64,000 bases of DNA, from positions 1 to 64,000 of the forward strand of contig NZ_ASJB01000077.1 of NCBI RefSeq assembly GCF_000478275.1, in the 5' to 3' direction. Position 1 is the stretch's first letter; each line of letters begins with the position of its first letter. Under the pieces are notes generated by a model, which had not been told where the DNA came from, ran no database searches, and was given only the letters and a program-made list of their open reading frames with translations. Origin of the DNA: Amycolatopsis orientalis DSM 40040 = KCTC 9412. Lineage in GTDB: Bacteria; Actinomycetota; Actinomycetes; Mycobacteriales; Pseudonocardiaceae. Of this stretch, positions 36,880 to 46,790 are shown in pieces. Position numbers and translations under genes: made by a program.

Positions 36880-38568
36880 CTACGGGGTTTTGCGGCCAGG
36901 TGAGGTGGCCGGCCGGTTGCGCCGGACCGAGTGCACCACGAACAGCGTGATGAGCAGCGCCACCAGGCCCCCGCCCGTTCCGGCGAGCGCGACGATCATC
37001 GGAGCGGAGTCGCGGTCGTTCGCGGGCGGCAGGTTCGCGGGCAGCTGAACCGGCTTGGCCTTGTCCGCCTCCGACGGCACGATCGCCGTCAGCGCCGCGA
37101 TCGGGTCGATGACCCCGAAACCGACGAAGTTGTCCCGCCCGCCCGGCGCCGCGGGGTGCTGCGCCGTCGCCTTGATCCGGTTCATCACCTCGCGAGCCGT
37201 CAGCCCCGGGAACTTGGCACGCACCAGAGCGGCCACGCCCGCGACGTACGGCGCGGCGAAGCTGGTCCCTTGGATGGCGCCGGGTTCCCCGTTGCCCTCG
37301 ATGGTCAGGTTGGCCAGGCTGTTCGACCCTTCCGCCGGGTCCAGCGAAATGATCTTGGTGCCCGGAGCGGCGACGCTGACCCACGGCCCGTTGACGCTGA
37401 ATTCCGCGACACCGCCGGTGTCGTCGATCGCCGCGACGGACAGGACGTCGTCGGCGAACCACGGCGGCGTGACGATCATCTTGGGGGACTTGGGATCCGG
37501 CTGATCGTTCTGCGGGCACTTGTCACCGACGTTGCCCGCCGCCGCGACGACGACCACGTTGTGCTCGACGGCGTAGTTCACCGCGGCCTGCAGCTGCTGC
37601 TCGCCCTCGGTGATGCCCCCGTCCGCGCGGCGGCAGTTGTCGACGGACATGTTGATCACTTGGGAGCCCTTGTCGACGGCGCGGACCACGGCCTGCGCGA
37701 GCGTCTTCAGCGTCCCGGCGGTTTTGCCCTGCTCCTGCTGCCGTCCGCCCTTGTTCTGTCCCGGCGCCGTACCGTCCGCCGCACCGCCGACGGCGCTGTT
37801 TCCCTGCGAGGACGGCGGAAGCTGCGATCCCGGGTTGTTGGAAGAGGCCGGAGGTGCCGAGTTCGACGACGAGGGCGGTGGGGGCGGCGGCTCGGCCTTC
37901 TTCTCCGTCTCCTCGTAGTTCTGGCTCGACTGCCGGATCGAAAGGATCTTGGCGTCGGGTGCGACCCCGCGGAACCCGATACTCGCGTCGGGTGGGTTCG
38001 CGGCGATGATCCCCGCCACTTCGGTGCCGTGGCCGTCGCAGTCCTCGAGCCCCGGTTGTTTGCCGCCGTTGGGATTCGCGACGTAGTCGCCTCCCGATTC
38101 GACGCGGCCGTTGAAGTACGGGTGCTGGGTGACGCCGGTGTCGATCACGGCGACCTTGACGTCCTTACCGACCGAACCGGTGGCGCCGCGCATCAGCTGG
38201 TGCACCTTTTCGATCTGCAGGTACTCCTGGCCCCACGGGCGGTTCTTGATGTCGACCTGATCGCCGCCGAGCTTGCTGCGCTGCACGCACTGCGTCTTCT
38301 GCTCGTAGTTCTTGTCCGGCTTGCCCTCGTCGTTCGGCTTCTTGGACTTGTCCACCGGAGGCGGGGTCGCGTAATAGCCACCGGCGTCCGGCGCGGTGCT
38401 GCTTTGCTGCGCCCACGCCGGAAGTGCCACCGAAGCCGGCGAGAGAACACCGATACCGGCCGCGAGGAGCATCGTTCCGGTGCGCCCGGCGAGGCCGAGG
38501 TGGCGGACGCGCGTCCCCCTGGACTTCCGCGCTACGGCCATCAGAGCATCATCCGATCGGGTCGTCAC
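36880..38568 (-). CDS. mycP: Mycosin (type VII secretion-associated serine protease)
   Basis: 562 aa from a GTG at 38568 overlapping the eccD stop (GTGA); an ATG at 38541 is an alternative. An N-terminal signal/TM (LLAAGIGVLSPASVALPAWA) is followed by a subtilisin domain with D143 (VAVIDTGV), H180 (DCDGHGTEV), N345 (AAAGN) and S436 (QGTSFAAPYVAG). A Pro/Ser/Gln-rich insert at about 226-285 is the usual mycosin loop. The C-terminal TM is near 510-530. Required for ESX complex stability. Confidence 0.93.
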   Translation of the reverse strand: MTTRSDDALMAVARKSRGTRVRHLGLAGRTGTMLLAAGIGVLSPASVALPAWAQQSSTAPDAGGYYATPPPVDKSKKPNDEGKPDKNYEQKTQCVQRSKLGGDQVDIKNRPWGQEYLQIEKVHQLMRGATGSVGKDVKVAVIDTGVTQHPYFNGRVESGGDYVANPNGGKQPGLEDCDGHGTEVAGIIAANPPDASIGFRGVAPDAKILSIRQSSQNYEETEKKAEPPPPPPSSSNSAPPASSNNPGSQLPPSSQGNSAVGGAADGTAPGQNKGGRQQEQGKTAGTLKTLAQAVVRAVDKGSQVINMSVDNCRRADGGITEGEQQLQAAVNYAVEHNVVVVAAAGNVGDKCPQNDQPDPKSPKMIVTPPWFADDVLSVAAIDDTGGVAEFSVNGPWVSVAAPGTKIISLDPAEGSNSLANLTIEGNGEPGAIQGTSFAAPYVAGVAALVRAKFPGLTAREVMNRIKATAQHPAAPGGRDNFVGFGVIDPIAALTAIVPSEADKAKPVQLPANLPPANDRDSAPMIVALAGTGGGLVALLITLFVVHSVRRNRPATSPGRKTP

Positions 38569-39959
38569 TTGAAGTTGAGGTGGCGCAGCGTCGTGTAGAG
38601 ATCCATGACGCCGAGCGCCAGCGGGAGCACCGTCGCGATGAAGACGGCCTCGAAGATCTCCACGGTCCGCCGCAGCGGCGGCGAGAAACGCTGGTTCGGG
38701 AAGATCACGCCGACCACGAGCGCGCCCGCGCCGATCAGCAGCAGCGCGCCGAACACGAACAGAACGCGGTTCAGCGGGCTCGCCGACCACATCCAGCCGA
38801 GCAGAATGCCGGCGCCGGACACCATGCCGGTGGTCAGCAGCGCGATGGCCTGCGCGCCGTTCGCGTACGCCCGCGCACGCAGGAGCAGGACCAGCGTGGC
38901 GACCACCCCGAGAATCGGGCCGAAGATCGACGACGACGTCGAGGCGATGATCGCGAACAGCGCCGTGGCCGCGCCGCAGCCGGTCAGCAGGCCGGTCATG
39001 TACTCGTGGGCGACCGCGGTGCGGCGTTCGATGGCGCGGTAGTCCGGGAAGCCCGAGTCTTCCTTGAGTTCTTCCGCGCTGCCGGGAACGTGCGGCGTCG
39101 GCAGGGCGGCGAGTTTGATCGTCGCGCGCGGCAGGATCGAGATGCAGGCCAGGGCGAACGCGGTCGCGCCGGCGGCGATGCCGGGGATCGGGGTGTCGAT
39201 GAGCGTCGCGGCCAGGAACGTCAGCGCGGAGATCGTGGCCGTCGTCGCGGCGGCGATGAAGGTGGTGATCCCGTGGCCGATGACGAGGATGCAGACCGCC
39301 GCCACGATGATCACCATGGTGCTCGCGAGCAGCAGGTTCGCCCACGGGGACAGCCCCGGCACGATGTAGAACCCGCTGACGAAGGCCAGTGGCAGGCCAC
39401 CGGTCGCGGCGATCAGGACGCCGGTCGCCTCGGCCTTGTAGGCCTTGGCGAGCGTCGCGCCGATCGCGACGCACGCGATCGCGCCGACGCCGCCGGCGAT
39501 CGCGGCGGCGAGTGCGTTGCCGCCGTAGAACGAGCCGCTGGTGAAGAGGGCGAGGGCCGCGAAGAACAGAGCCAGGCCGCCCGCGATGTGCCCGAAGCGG
39601 CGGGCCGTCTCCTTGGTCCAGGGGCGGAAGCTGTCGGGGGAGGACTCCGCGATCGCGTCGACGACGTCGTCGTAGAGCGGCGGGGGCGGGTTCTCGTTGC
39701 GCTTGCGCAGCTGCAGCAGTTCGCCGTCGACGACGCCGAGGGACGCGAGGGTCCGGCTCGGGTCGAGCGGTGCGTCGCCCAGCTTCGCCAGCGCCCAGCC
39801 GCCGTGGCGGGCGCCGCCGTCCGGCGTCGCCTCCTTCGCCATCTCCAACAGCATGGGCAGCAGGTCCGCCACCGCGACGTCAGCCGGCAAAGCCACGTCG
39901 ATCCGGGTGCGTGGTGCGACCACCGTCACCCTGCTGAATACCGTCGTGCCCGTTGCCAC
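38565..39959 (-). CDS. eccD: Type VII secretion protein EccD
   Basis: 464 aa. The N-terminal ubiquitin-like domain (FSRVTVVAPRTRIDVALP, LASLGVVDGELLQLR) is followed by about 11 transmembrane helices (HIAGGLALFFAALALF onward). It forms the membrane vestibule of the ESX complex. Divergent from eccC; mycP follows it with a four-base overlap. Confidence 0.92.
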   Translation of the reverse strand: MATGTTVFSRVTVVAPRTRIDVALPADVAVADLLPMLLEMAKEATPDGGARHGGWALAKLGDAPLDPSRTLASLGVVDGELLQLRKRNENPPPPLYDDVVDAIAESSPDSFRPWTKETARRFGHIAGGLALFFAALALFTSGSFYGGNALAAAIAGGVGAIACVAIGATLAKAYKAEATGVLIAATGGLPLAFVSGFYIVPGLSPWANLLLASTMVIIVAAVCILVIGHGITTFIAAATTATISALTFLAATLIDTPIPGIAAGATAFALACISILPRATIKLAALPTPHVPGSAEELKEDSGFPDYRAIERRTAVAHEYMTGLLTGCGAATALFAIIASTSSSIFGPILGVVATLVLLLRARAYANGAQAIALLTTGMVSGAGILLGWMWSASPLNRVLFVFGALLLIGAGALVVGVIFPNQRFSPPLRRTVEIFEAVFIATVLPLALGVMDLYTTLRHLNFK

Positions 39960-40096
39960 TGCCTTCCCCCTGCCCTGAGAGTCTGCTCCCGGGGGAACTT
40001 ATACCGAACCCGGGTGCCCACATCATCGACTGTCGGAAAAAGACCGGCAAAAGTAAGGGAGACGACCCATGCGGTCCTCTCGTCGCGCGCCGGGCA

Positions 40097-40193
40097 CGTC
40101 GACTTTCGCGGGCTAACGGCGACGCTTAGCGAGCCTAAGCATCCTGAAGGTCCCGTGGCCGCCGGATCGCGATTAGGGGGCGAAAGTCGACGT
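40097..40193. repeat. Inverted pair of interspersed repeats in the eccD-eccC gap, with an extra TTAG/CTAA hairpin
   Basis: Forward copy 40097-40124 (CGGG) and reverse copy 40163-40193 (GGGG) share an ACGTCGAC outer flank. Between them lies GCTTAG-CGAGC-CTAAGC (40124-40140), a small hairpin of similar architecture. The pair lies upstream of the probable eccC promoter. Confidence 0.85.
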
Positions 40194-40219
40194 GGGTCGG
40201 CCGGAGGCCTGCGGGTTCG

Positions 40220-40249
40220 TTGGGTCTTGTCGGTCCGGAGCCCTACACT
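40220..40249 (+). promoter_or_regulatory. Candidate eccC promoter
   Basis: TTGGGT (40220-40225), an 18-bp spacer, TACACT (40244-40249). This would give a 5' UTR of about 135 nt with a GGCCCCG/CGGGGCC hairpin at 40265-40280. The downstream eccC ribosome-binding site is GAAGAGGGG. Confidence 0.45.
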
Positions 40250-40390
40250 CCCCGACATGCGTATGGCCCCGGTCGGGGCCGTTCTCGGCGTTGTCCGGAT
40301 TTTCCCCGGCCACGTTCGATAGGTTGTCTCGCGCACCAGTACGCGCACCAACGGTGGCCGCCATCGTCGAGTTTGAAGAGGGGTCCTTCG

Positions 40391-43300
40391 ATGAGCACGC
40401 TGCAGTTCAAGAAGTCACCGCGGCTGGCGGCGCCGCGCCCGCCGGGTGGCGAGGTGCATCTCGAACCGCCACCGGAGGTGCCGCGCACCATCCCGGGCAA
40501 CATCGTCATGAAGCTGCTTCCCGCGGTGATGATCGTCGCCTCCCTCGGGATGATGGTCTTCATGTTCACCACGGGTGGACGCAACCCCATGATGATGATG
40601 ATGGGCGGCATGATGGTGCTGAGCACCGTCGGCATGATGGCCGGTGGTGCGGGCAAGGGCGGCGGCGCCAAAAAGGCCGAGATGGACGAGGACCGCAAGG
40701 ACTACCTGCGCTACCTCGGCCAGATGCGTGACAGGGCCCGCGAGGCCATGGTCGACCAGCGTGCCGCGCTCGAATGGGTCCACCCCGACCCGCAGACGCT
40801 GTGGTCGCTGGCCGCGAGCCGCCGCATGTGGGAACGCCGCCAGAACGACCAGGACTTCCTCCACCTCCGTGTCGGCCGCAGTTCGCACCGTCTCGCGACG
40901 CGGCTCGTGCCGCCGCAGACCGGCCCGGTCGACGAGCTGGAACCGATCGCGACGCTGGCCCTGCGCCGGTTCGTCCGCGCGCACTCGATCGTCCCGGACC
41001 TCCCGACCCAGATCACCCTCCGCGGGTTCGCGGCGGTCAGCATGCAGGGTGACCGCGGCCTGACCCGCGGCCTCACCCGCGCGATGCTGGCCCAGCTGGT
41101 CACCTTCCACAGCCCCGACGACGTCCTCATCGCGATCGCGACGGCGGGCCGCGCCAAGGAGGAGTGGGAGTGGGCGAAGTGGCTGCCGCACGCCCAGCAC
41201 CCGGCGCTCGCGGACGGCATCGGCCAGCTGCGGATGATGGCGGGCTCCCTCGCGCAGATCGAGCAGTGGCTCGACGAAGAACTCCGTGACCGCCAGCGGT
41301 TCTCCCGTAACGCGACGCCCGCCCCGGACCAGCCGCACGTCGTCATCATCATCGACGACGCCGAGGTCACCCGCGAGGAACAGATCATCCTCGAAGAGGG
41401 TCTCGTCGGCGTCACCCTCATCGACCTTTCCGACTCCATCGGCAACCTCGCGGCCCGTCGTGGTCTGCGGCTGGTCGTCGAGGAAGACCGCCTCGGCGCG
41501 CGCAGCGCGGGCGGCGTCGAGTGGTTCGGCCGTCCGGACACGCTCAGCGTGGTCGAGGCCGAAGCGCTGGCCAGGCTCCTCGCGCCGTACCGCGTCGGCA
41601 CGGCCGCGCAGGACGCCGCCGAAGAAGAGCCGCTGCTGTCCAACCCCGGTCTGCTCGAACTGCTGGGCATCCCCGGCGACCCGATGACCTTCGACGTCCA
41701 GCAGGCCTGGCGGCCGCGCCCGGTGCGGGACCGCTACCGCGTCCCGTTCGGCGTCGGCGAATACGGCCAGCCGGTCGAGCTGGACATCAAGGAAGCCGCG
41801 ATGGAAGGCATGGGCCCGCACGGCCTGTGCATCGGGGCGACCGGTTCCGGTAAGTCCGAGTTCCTCCGCACCCTGGTGCTGGGCATGCTGGCGACGCATT
41901 CGTCGAGCACGCTGAACTTCGTCCTCGTCGACTTCAAGGGTGGTGCGACGTTCCTCGGTCTGGACGCCGCGCCGCACGTTTCCGCGGTCATCACCAACCT
42001 CGCGGACGAGGTCACGCTGGTCGACCGGATGAAGGACGCGCTGGCCGGTGAGATGAACCGGCGCCAGGAGGCGCTGAAGAACGGCGGTAACTTCAAGAAC
42101 GTCTGGGAGTACGAAAAGGCCCGCGAGAACGGCGCCGACCTCGACCCGCTGCCCGCGCTCTTCATCGTCTGTGACGAGTTCTCTGAGCTGCTGGCCGCGA
42201 AGCCGGACTTCATCGACCTGTTCGTCGCCATCGGACGGCTGGGCCGGTCGCTGCAGATGCACATGCTCCTCGCGTCGCAGCGGCTGGAAGAGGGCAAGCT
42301 GCGCGGTCTCGACTCGCACCTTTCCTACCGCATCGGTCTCAAGACCTTCTCCGCCGCGGAATCCCGCGCCGCGATCGGCGTGCCCGACGCGTTCGAACTG
42401 CCGTCCGTCCCCGGTGGCGGTTACCTGAAGTACGACACCTCGACGCTGGTCCGCTTCAAGGCTTCGTACGTCTCGGGCCCGTACCGGCCCGCCGGTATCA
42501 AGGCGGCGGGCCCGGTCGCGACCGTGGTCCGCGCGGACAAGCGCCCGCAGCTGTTCGTCCCGGACTTTGTCGAACTGCCGAAGGAACCGGAGCCGCAGCA
42601 GATCGAGGCCGCGCCGGTGGAGCAGGCCAAGTCGGAAGAGGCCGTCGAACCCAGCGAGCTCGACGTGATCGTGTCCCGGCTGATCGGCCAGGGCCCGCCG
42701 GCACACGAGGTATGGCTGCCGCCGCTCAAGGAACCGAACTCGCTCGACACCCTGCTGCCGAACCTGAACCCCACCGACGACCGAGGGCTTTCCCCGGTCG
42801 GGTTCTTCGGCAACGGACGGCTTCAGGTGCCGCTCGGCATCGTCGACCGGCCGTACGAACAGCGCCGTGACCTGCTCTGGGCGGACTTCTCCGGTGGTGC
42901 CGGACACGGTGTGATCGTCGGCGGCCCGCAGTCGGGCAAGTCGACCATGCTCCGGACGCTGATCATGTCGATGGCGCTGACCCACACCCCCGAAGAGGCG
43001 CAGTTCTACGCGCTCGACCTCGGTGGCGGTACCTTGGCCGGTCTCCAGGGCCTGCCGCACGTCGGTGGCGTCGCCGTCGCCCGGCGCGAGCCGGACAAGG
43101 CCCGCCGGATCGTCGCCGAGCTGACCACCCTGCTCACCGAGCGGGAAGGCAAGTTCGGCGCGCTGGGCATCGACTCGATGAACGAGTTCCGCAACCGGAA
43201 ACGGCGTGGCGAGATCAAGCCCGAAGACGACGCCTTCGGTGACGCCTTCCTGATCGTCGACAACTGGAAGGCCCTGCGGGACGACTTCGACGAGCTGGAG

Positions 43301-44398
43301 ACCTCGATCACCAAGCTCGCCACCCAGGGTCTTTCCTACGGCGTGCACGTCGTCATCGCGGCGAACCGGTGGGCGGACATCCGTCCCGCCATCAAGGACA
43401 TGATCGGTACCCGGTTCGAGCTCCGCCTCGGTGACCCGAGCGAGTCCGACATCGACCGCCGCGTCGCGGTGAACGTCCCGTCCGGTCGTCCCGGCCGTGG
43501 TCTGACCAGGGACAAGCTGCACCTGCTGACCGGTCTTCCGCGGATCGACGGATCGAGCAACCCCGACGACGTCGCCGCCGGTGTCGCCGACGCCGTGGCG
43601 AAGATCAAGGGCGCGTGGCGTGGCCGCCCGGCACCGCAGGTCCGCCTGCTGCCCGAGATGGTCACCTACGACGAGGTCCTCAGCATCGACTCCAAGCGCA
43701 ACACGAAGCTGGTGCCGATCGGTGTCAACGAGGAAGACCTCCAGCCGATCTACCTCGACTTCATGGCCGATTCGCACTTCTACGCGTTCGCGGACGGCGA
43801 GTCGGGCAAGACGAACCTGCTGCGGCAGATCACCCGGGGCATCACCGAGCGGTACACGACGCAGGAAGCGGTCATCATCCTCGTCGACTACCGGCGCACG
43901 ATGCTCGGCTTCATCGGCGGAGACCAGCTGCTCGGCTACGCGGTGTCCGCCGCGCAGCTGGAGAGCATGGTCAAGGACGTCCACGGGTCGATGACCCGGC
44001 GGCTCCCCGGTCCGGACGTGACGCAGGAACAGCTGAAGACCCGGTCCTGGTGGACCGGTCCGGAGCTGTTCATCATCGTCGACGACTACGACCTGGTCGC
44101 CACGCAGACGAGCAACCCGCTGAAGCCGCTCGCCGAGTTCCTCGCGCAGGCGAAGGACGTCGGTCTGCACATCGTCGTGGTGCGCCGGAGCGGTGGCGCG
44201 GCCCGGGCGATGTTCGACCCGATCCTCGGCAAGCTCAGGGAGATCGCGGCGCCCGGTATGGTCATGAACGGCTCGCGGGACGAGGGCAACCTCATCGCCA
44301 ACGTGAAGCCGAGCCAGATGCCGCCGGGACGGGGAAACCTCGTCACGCGGAAGCACGGCAAGCAGCTCATGCAGGTCTCGTGGATCCAGCCGGACTGA
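40391..44398 (+). CDS. eccC: Type VII secretion ATPase EccC (undivided)
   Basis: 1335 aa. The ATG at 40391 gives MSTLQFKKSPRLAAPRPPGG. Two TM helices lie near residues 36-85, partly Met-rich (NPMMMMMGGMM). Three FtsK/SpoIIIE-type ATPase domains follow: GATGSGKSE (about 481), GGPQSGKST (about 842) and ADGESGKTN (about 1134), with the Walker B stretch FIVCDEFSEL in domain 1. It recognises the C-terminal signals of WXG100 substrates and powers export. Single-chain, like ESX-4 and ESX-2/3/5 rather than split ESX-1. Confidence 0.96.
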   Translation: MSTLQFKKSPRLAAPRPPGGEVHLEPPPEVPRTIPGNIVMKLLPAVMIVASLGMMVFMFTTGGRNPMMMMMGGMMVLSTVGMMAGGAGKGGGAKKAEMDEDRKDYLRYLGQMRDRAREAMVDQRAALEWVHPDPQTLWSLAASRRMWERRQNDQDFLHLRVGRSSHRLATRLVPPQTGPVDELEPIATLALRRFVRAHSIVPDLPTQITLRGFAAVSMQGDRGLTRGLTRAMLAQLVTFHSPDDVLIAIATAGRAKEEWEWAKWLPHAQHPALADGIGQLRMMAGSLAQIEQWLDEELRDRQRFSRNATPAPDQPHVVIIIDDAEVTREEQIILEEGLVGVTLIDLSDSIGNLAARRGLRLVVEEDRLGARSAGGVEWFGRPDTLSVVEAEALARLLAPYRVGTAAQDAAEEEPLLSNPGLLELLGIPGDPMTFDVQQAWRPRPVRDRYRVPFGVGEYGQPVELDIKEAAMEGMGPHGLCIGATGSGKSEFLRTLVLGMLATHSSSTLNFVLVDFKGGATFLGLDAAPHVSAVITNLADEVTLVDRMKDALAGEMNRRQEALKNGGNFKNVWEYEKARENGADLDPLPALFIVCDEFSELLAAKPDFIDLFVAIGRLGRSLQMHMLLASQRLEEGKLRGLDSHLSYRIGLKTFSAAESRAAIGVPDAFELPSVPGGGYLKYDTSTLVRFKASYVSGPYRPAGIKAAGPVATVVRADKRPQLFVPDFVELPKEPEPQQIEAAPVEQAKSEEAVEPSELDVIVSRLIGQGPPAHEVWLPPLKEPNSLDTLLPNLNPTDDRGLSPVGFFGNGRLQVPLGIVDRPYEQRRDLLWADFSGGAGHGVIVGGPQSGKSTMLRTLIMSMALTHTPEEAQFYALDLGGGTLAGLQGLPHVGGVAVARREPDKARRIVAELTTLLTEREGKFGALGIDSMNEFRNRKRRGEIKPEDDAFGDAFLIVDNWKALRDDFDELETSITKLATQGLSYGVHVVIAANRWADIRPAIKDMIGTRFELRLGDPSESDIDRRVAVNVPSGRPGRGLTRDKLHLLTGLPRIDGSSNPDDVAAGVADAVAKIKGAWRGRPAPQVRLLPEMVTYDEVLSIDSKRNTKLVPIGVNEEDLQPIYLDFMADSHFYAFADGESGKTNLLRQITRGITERYTTQEAVIILVDYRRTMLGFIGGDQLLGYAVSAAQLESMVKDVHGSMTRRLPGPDVTQEQLKTRSWWTGPELFIIVDDYDLVATQTSNPLKPLAEFLAQAKDVGLHIVVVRRSGGAARAMFDPILGKLREIAAPGMVMNGSRDEGNLIANVKPSQMPPGRGNLVTRKHGKQLMQVSWIQPD

Positions 44399-44466
44399 CC
44401 TCCCGCGGAACCAGGTGAGGTACCGGCTGGGCGTGGGGTGACGACGACGATCTGCGGGAGTGGCTT

Positions 44467-46410
44467 GTGACAGTGCGGGTAGCGGTGGACTTCGGGACAT
44501 CGAGCACCTGCGTAGTCGCTTCGATCAACGGCCGTGAGCCGCAGGTCGTCGTGGTGGACGGGCAGCCCCTGATGTCGTCGGCGGTCTACGCCGCGCCGGA
44601 CGGGACGCTGTTCGTCGGCCAGGAGGCGGAACGGCAGGCGGCGGTGGACCCGTCGCGGTACGAGCCGAATCCGAAGCGCCGGATCGACGAAGGCGACCTG
44701 CTGCTGGGCGACAACGTCCTCCGCGTGACAGACGTGGTGCACGCCGTGCTGAAACGCGCGGTGACAGAGGCGCGAAGGCTCGCCGGTGACGCAGAGGTCG
44801 AGTTGCTGGTCCTGACCCACCCCGCCGATTGGGGCGCGACCCGGACCCGCCTGCTCCGGCAGGCGGCGGGTCGGCTCGCGCGCCAGGTCGCCCTCGTCCC
44901 GGAGCCGGTCGCCGCAGCGGTCTATCACGCGGCGACGTTCGCCCCTGCCGAGCTGAACTCCGAACGCACCGTCGAGTTCAGCGGTCGGCCCGGCGATGCC
45001 CTCGCGGTGCTCGACCTCGGTGGCGGCACCGTCGACGTCTCCGTGGTCCAGCGGATGCCCGGCAGCCCGGCGGATCGCAGTTCGCCCGCTAAACGCGCCG
45101 GGTTCCAGGTGCTGGCCACCCGAGGGGACCCGAGCTTCGGCGGGGCGGACGTCGACCAGGCGCTCCTGGAGCACGTCGGCTCGCTGGTGTCGTCCGTGGA
45201 TCCGCCGGAATGGCGGAAACTGGTCGAGGGCCGCGAACTCACCGACCGGCGACGCCGTCGCGTACTGCGGCAGGACGTGCGCGGTGCGAAGGAGACACTC
45301 TCGCGGCACGCGTACACCGACGTCCCGATGCCGCCGCCGTTCGCCGACGCCCATGTGACCCGGGAGGATCTCGAACGGCTCATCGCGGGCCCGCTGGGGC
45401 GCGCGGTCGAGCTGACGGTCGCCGCGATCGCCGACTCCGGGCTGCGGCCGAAGCAGCTGACGGCGATCTTCCTGGTGGGTGGGTCCAGCCGGATCCCGAT
45501 GGTGTCGCGGCTCGTGCACGAGCGGACCGGTGTCGTGCCCACCACCCTGGACCAGCCGGAGACCGTGGTCGCCAGGGGCGCCTTGCGCGCCGTGCTGATC
45601 GATCCGGACCGGACGGGCTCGCTGGCGGGCTCCGCGGTCTCCCGCGCCGGCGCCGCACCCGCGCCGTCCCCCGCCGACCGCCGCCCCGAGGCCCCGCGCC
45701 CCCAGTTCCAGCCCGCCCCACCCCCGCAGGTCGCCTTTAGCCCGCTAAACGCGACGCGGCAGGGGCCGCCGTCCCCGCCGATGGGGCAACAGCAGCTGGG
45801 GATGGCGCCGCCGCCGTGGCGGCCGGGTGAGCCCTCCCGCGAGTCCAAAGCGGCCGAGCGGCGCGGGAAGGGCAAGAAGACGCCCTGGATCATCGCCGCG
45901 GCCGTGGTCGCCGTGGCCGCTGCCGTCGGAGGCGTCCTTTTCGCGGTCAACAGTGGGGACGACGAACCGGCGGGCAGGCCGCTCGCCCAGTACGACTACC
46001 GCTTCATCGCGCCCATGGACTGGACCCAGACCGACGACAGGGTCGCCCAGCGCCAGGTGGTGATCCACCCGAGCGACTCCCTCACCGGGGACGACCTCGT
46101 GGTCGCCCAGGAGTACGTGATGAACTACGACGCGACGGCGGACAGACAGAAGCTCGTCGACGAACTCGGCGCGGAAGCGGCGGCCAAGCCGGAGCAATAC
46201 AGCGGCTTCAACGGTTCCGTGGGGTACGCCGGCAAGACCGTCATCTACTACCGCGAGACCAAACCGAAGGCCCGCGTCGACTGGTACGTCGTCGCTCAGG
46301 GAAAGATCCGCGTCCACATCGGCTGCCAGTACGGCACCGGCTCACCGCTCGAACAGCGGGTGAGCGCGGCCTGCGAGCAGGTCGTCAAAACGATGGCGGT
46401 CGTCAACTGA
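44467..46410 (+). CDS. T7SS-associated Hsp70-like protein, Rv3446c-type C-terminus
   Basis: 647 aa, GTG start. The N-terminal Hsp70/actin-like ATPase has phosphate motifs VAVDFGTSSTC (5-15) and VLDLGGGTVDVSVV (about 180-193). A Pro/Gln-rich linker, a TM helix (about 474-494) and a C-terminal domain (PMDWTQTDDRVAQRQVVIHP onward) match Rv3446c, which lies next to ESX-4 in mycobacteria. No peptide-binding domain is present, so it is not a standard DnaK. Repeat copies lie at 45071-45101 and 45730-45759. Confidence 0.8.
   Translation: MTVRVAVDFGTSSTCVVASINGREPQVVVVDGQPLMSSAVYAAPDGTLFVGQEAERQAAVDPSRYEPNPKRRIDEGDLLLGDNVLRVTDVVHAVLKRAVTEARRLAGDAEVELLVLTHPADWGATRTRLLRQAAGRLARQVALVPEPVAAAVYHAATFAPAELNSERTVEFSGRPGDALAVLDLGGGTVDVSVVQRMPGSPADRSSPAKRAGFQVLATRGDPSFGGADVDQALLEHVGSLVSSVDPPEWRKLVEGRELTDRRRRRVLRQDVRGAKETLSRHAYTDVPMPPPFADAHVTREDLERLIAGPLGRAVELTVAAIADSGLRPKQLTAIFLVGGSSRIPMVSRLVHERTGVVPTTLDQPETVVARGALRAVLIDPDRTGSLAGSAVSRAGAAPAPSPADRRPEAPRPQFQPAPPPQVAFSPLNATRQGPPSPPMGQQQLGMAPPPWRPGEPSRESKAAERRGKGKKTPWIIAAAVVAVAAAVGGVLFAVNSGDDEPAGRPLAQYDYRFIAPMDWTQTDDRVAQRQVVIHPSDSLTGDDLVVAQEYVMNYDATADRQKLVDELGAEAAAKPEQYSGFNGSVGYAGKTVIYYRETKPKARVDWYVVAQGKIRVHIGCQYGTGSPLEQRVSAACEQVVKTMAVVN
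45071..45101. repeat. Interspersed repeat copy inside the Hsp70-like gene (1)
   Basis: CGGATCGCAGTTCGCCCGCT then AAACGCGCCGG. Encodes ADRSSPAKRAG, in the variable loop after phosphate motif 2. No frame damage. Confidence 0.75.
45730..45759. repeat. Interspersed repeat copy inside the Hsp70-like gene (2)
   Basis: GTCGCCTTTAGCCCGCTAAA then CGCGACGCGG, read as VAFSPLNATR in the Pro-rich linker, where an insertion should be harmless. Confidence 0.8.
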
Positions 46411-46427
46411 AGAAAGGTGGACGACTG

Positions 46428-46790
46428 ATGCCACCCGAACCCGAGACAGCCACCGAGCATTTCGCGCGCACAGGACGCGACGCGGTCACTTACGCCCGCC
46501 AGGTCGCCCGCACGGCGAAGGCGCGGTACGAACGCCGGCGGGGCGAGAACGCCGAACTGGCGAAGCAATTCGGCAGAGGACGGCTCGCGGGCGGGGAGAC
46601 CGCCCCGACCCCCAGCGTCGTCCGGAACGCCGCGAAACGGTTCCGCGCGGGCGCCGGTCTCCCGGTTCCCGCTTTGCCCTCAGCGGCAGAGTTGGTTCCC
46701 CTTCGGCCAGAACCGGCGTCCCGACGGCCACGTGTGAGTGACGGCGACGAGGACTTTTCGCAGTCGCGAATCATGATCCGCGGTGAATGA
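46428..46790 (+). CDS. T7SS-locus hypothetical protein, basic N-terminus
   Basis: 120 aa, ATG behind AAAGGTGGA. N-terminal amphipathic, basic helices (AVTYARQVARTAKARYERRR) are followed by a disordered tail. There is no W-x-G. It lies 17 nt after the Rv3446c-like gene and ahead of the WXG100 pair, so it may be a chaperone or linker of the locus. No known family is recognised. Confidence 0.55.
   Translation: MPPEPETATEHFARTGRDAVTYARQVARTAKARYERRRGENAELAKQFGRGRLAGGETAPTPSVVRNAAKRFRAGAGLPVPALPSAAELVPLRPEPASRRPRVSDGDEDFSQSRIMIRGE

Noticed and set aside
36880-39474. A single fused mycosin-EccD protein
   Set aside because: The apparent long frame only reads through because the GC-rich eccD DNA lacks stops in that frame; the EccD and mycosin frames differ and meet at a GTGA overlap.
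38424-40322. Long forward frame across mycP and eccD
   Set aside because: Both genes are complete on the other strand with catalytic and topological features, so this is a shadow.
40415-44500. Reverse frame of about 1360 codons across eccC
   Set aside because: EccC is complete with three ATPase domains; the reverse frame has low-complexity Arg/His/Asp composition and no domain.
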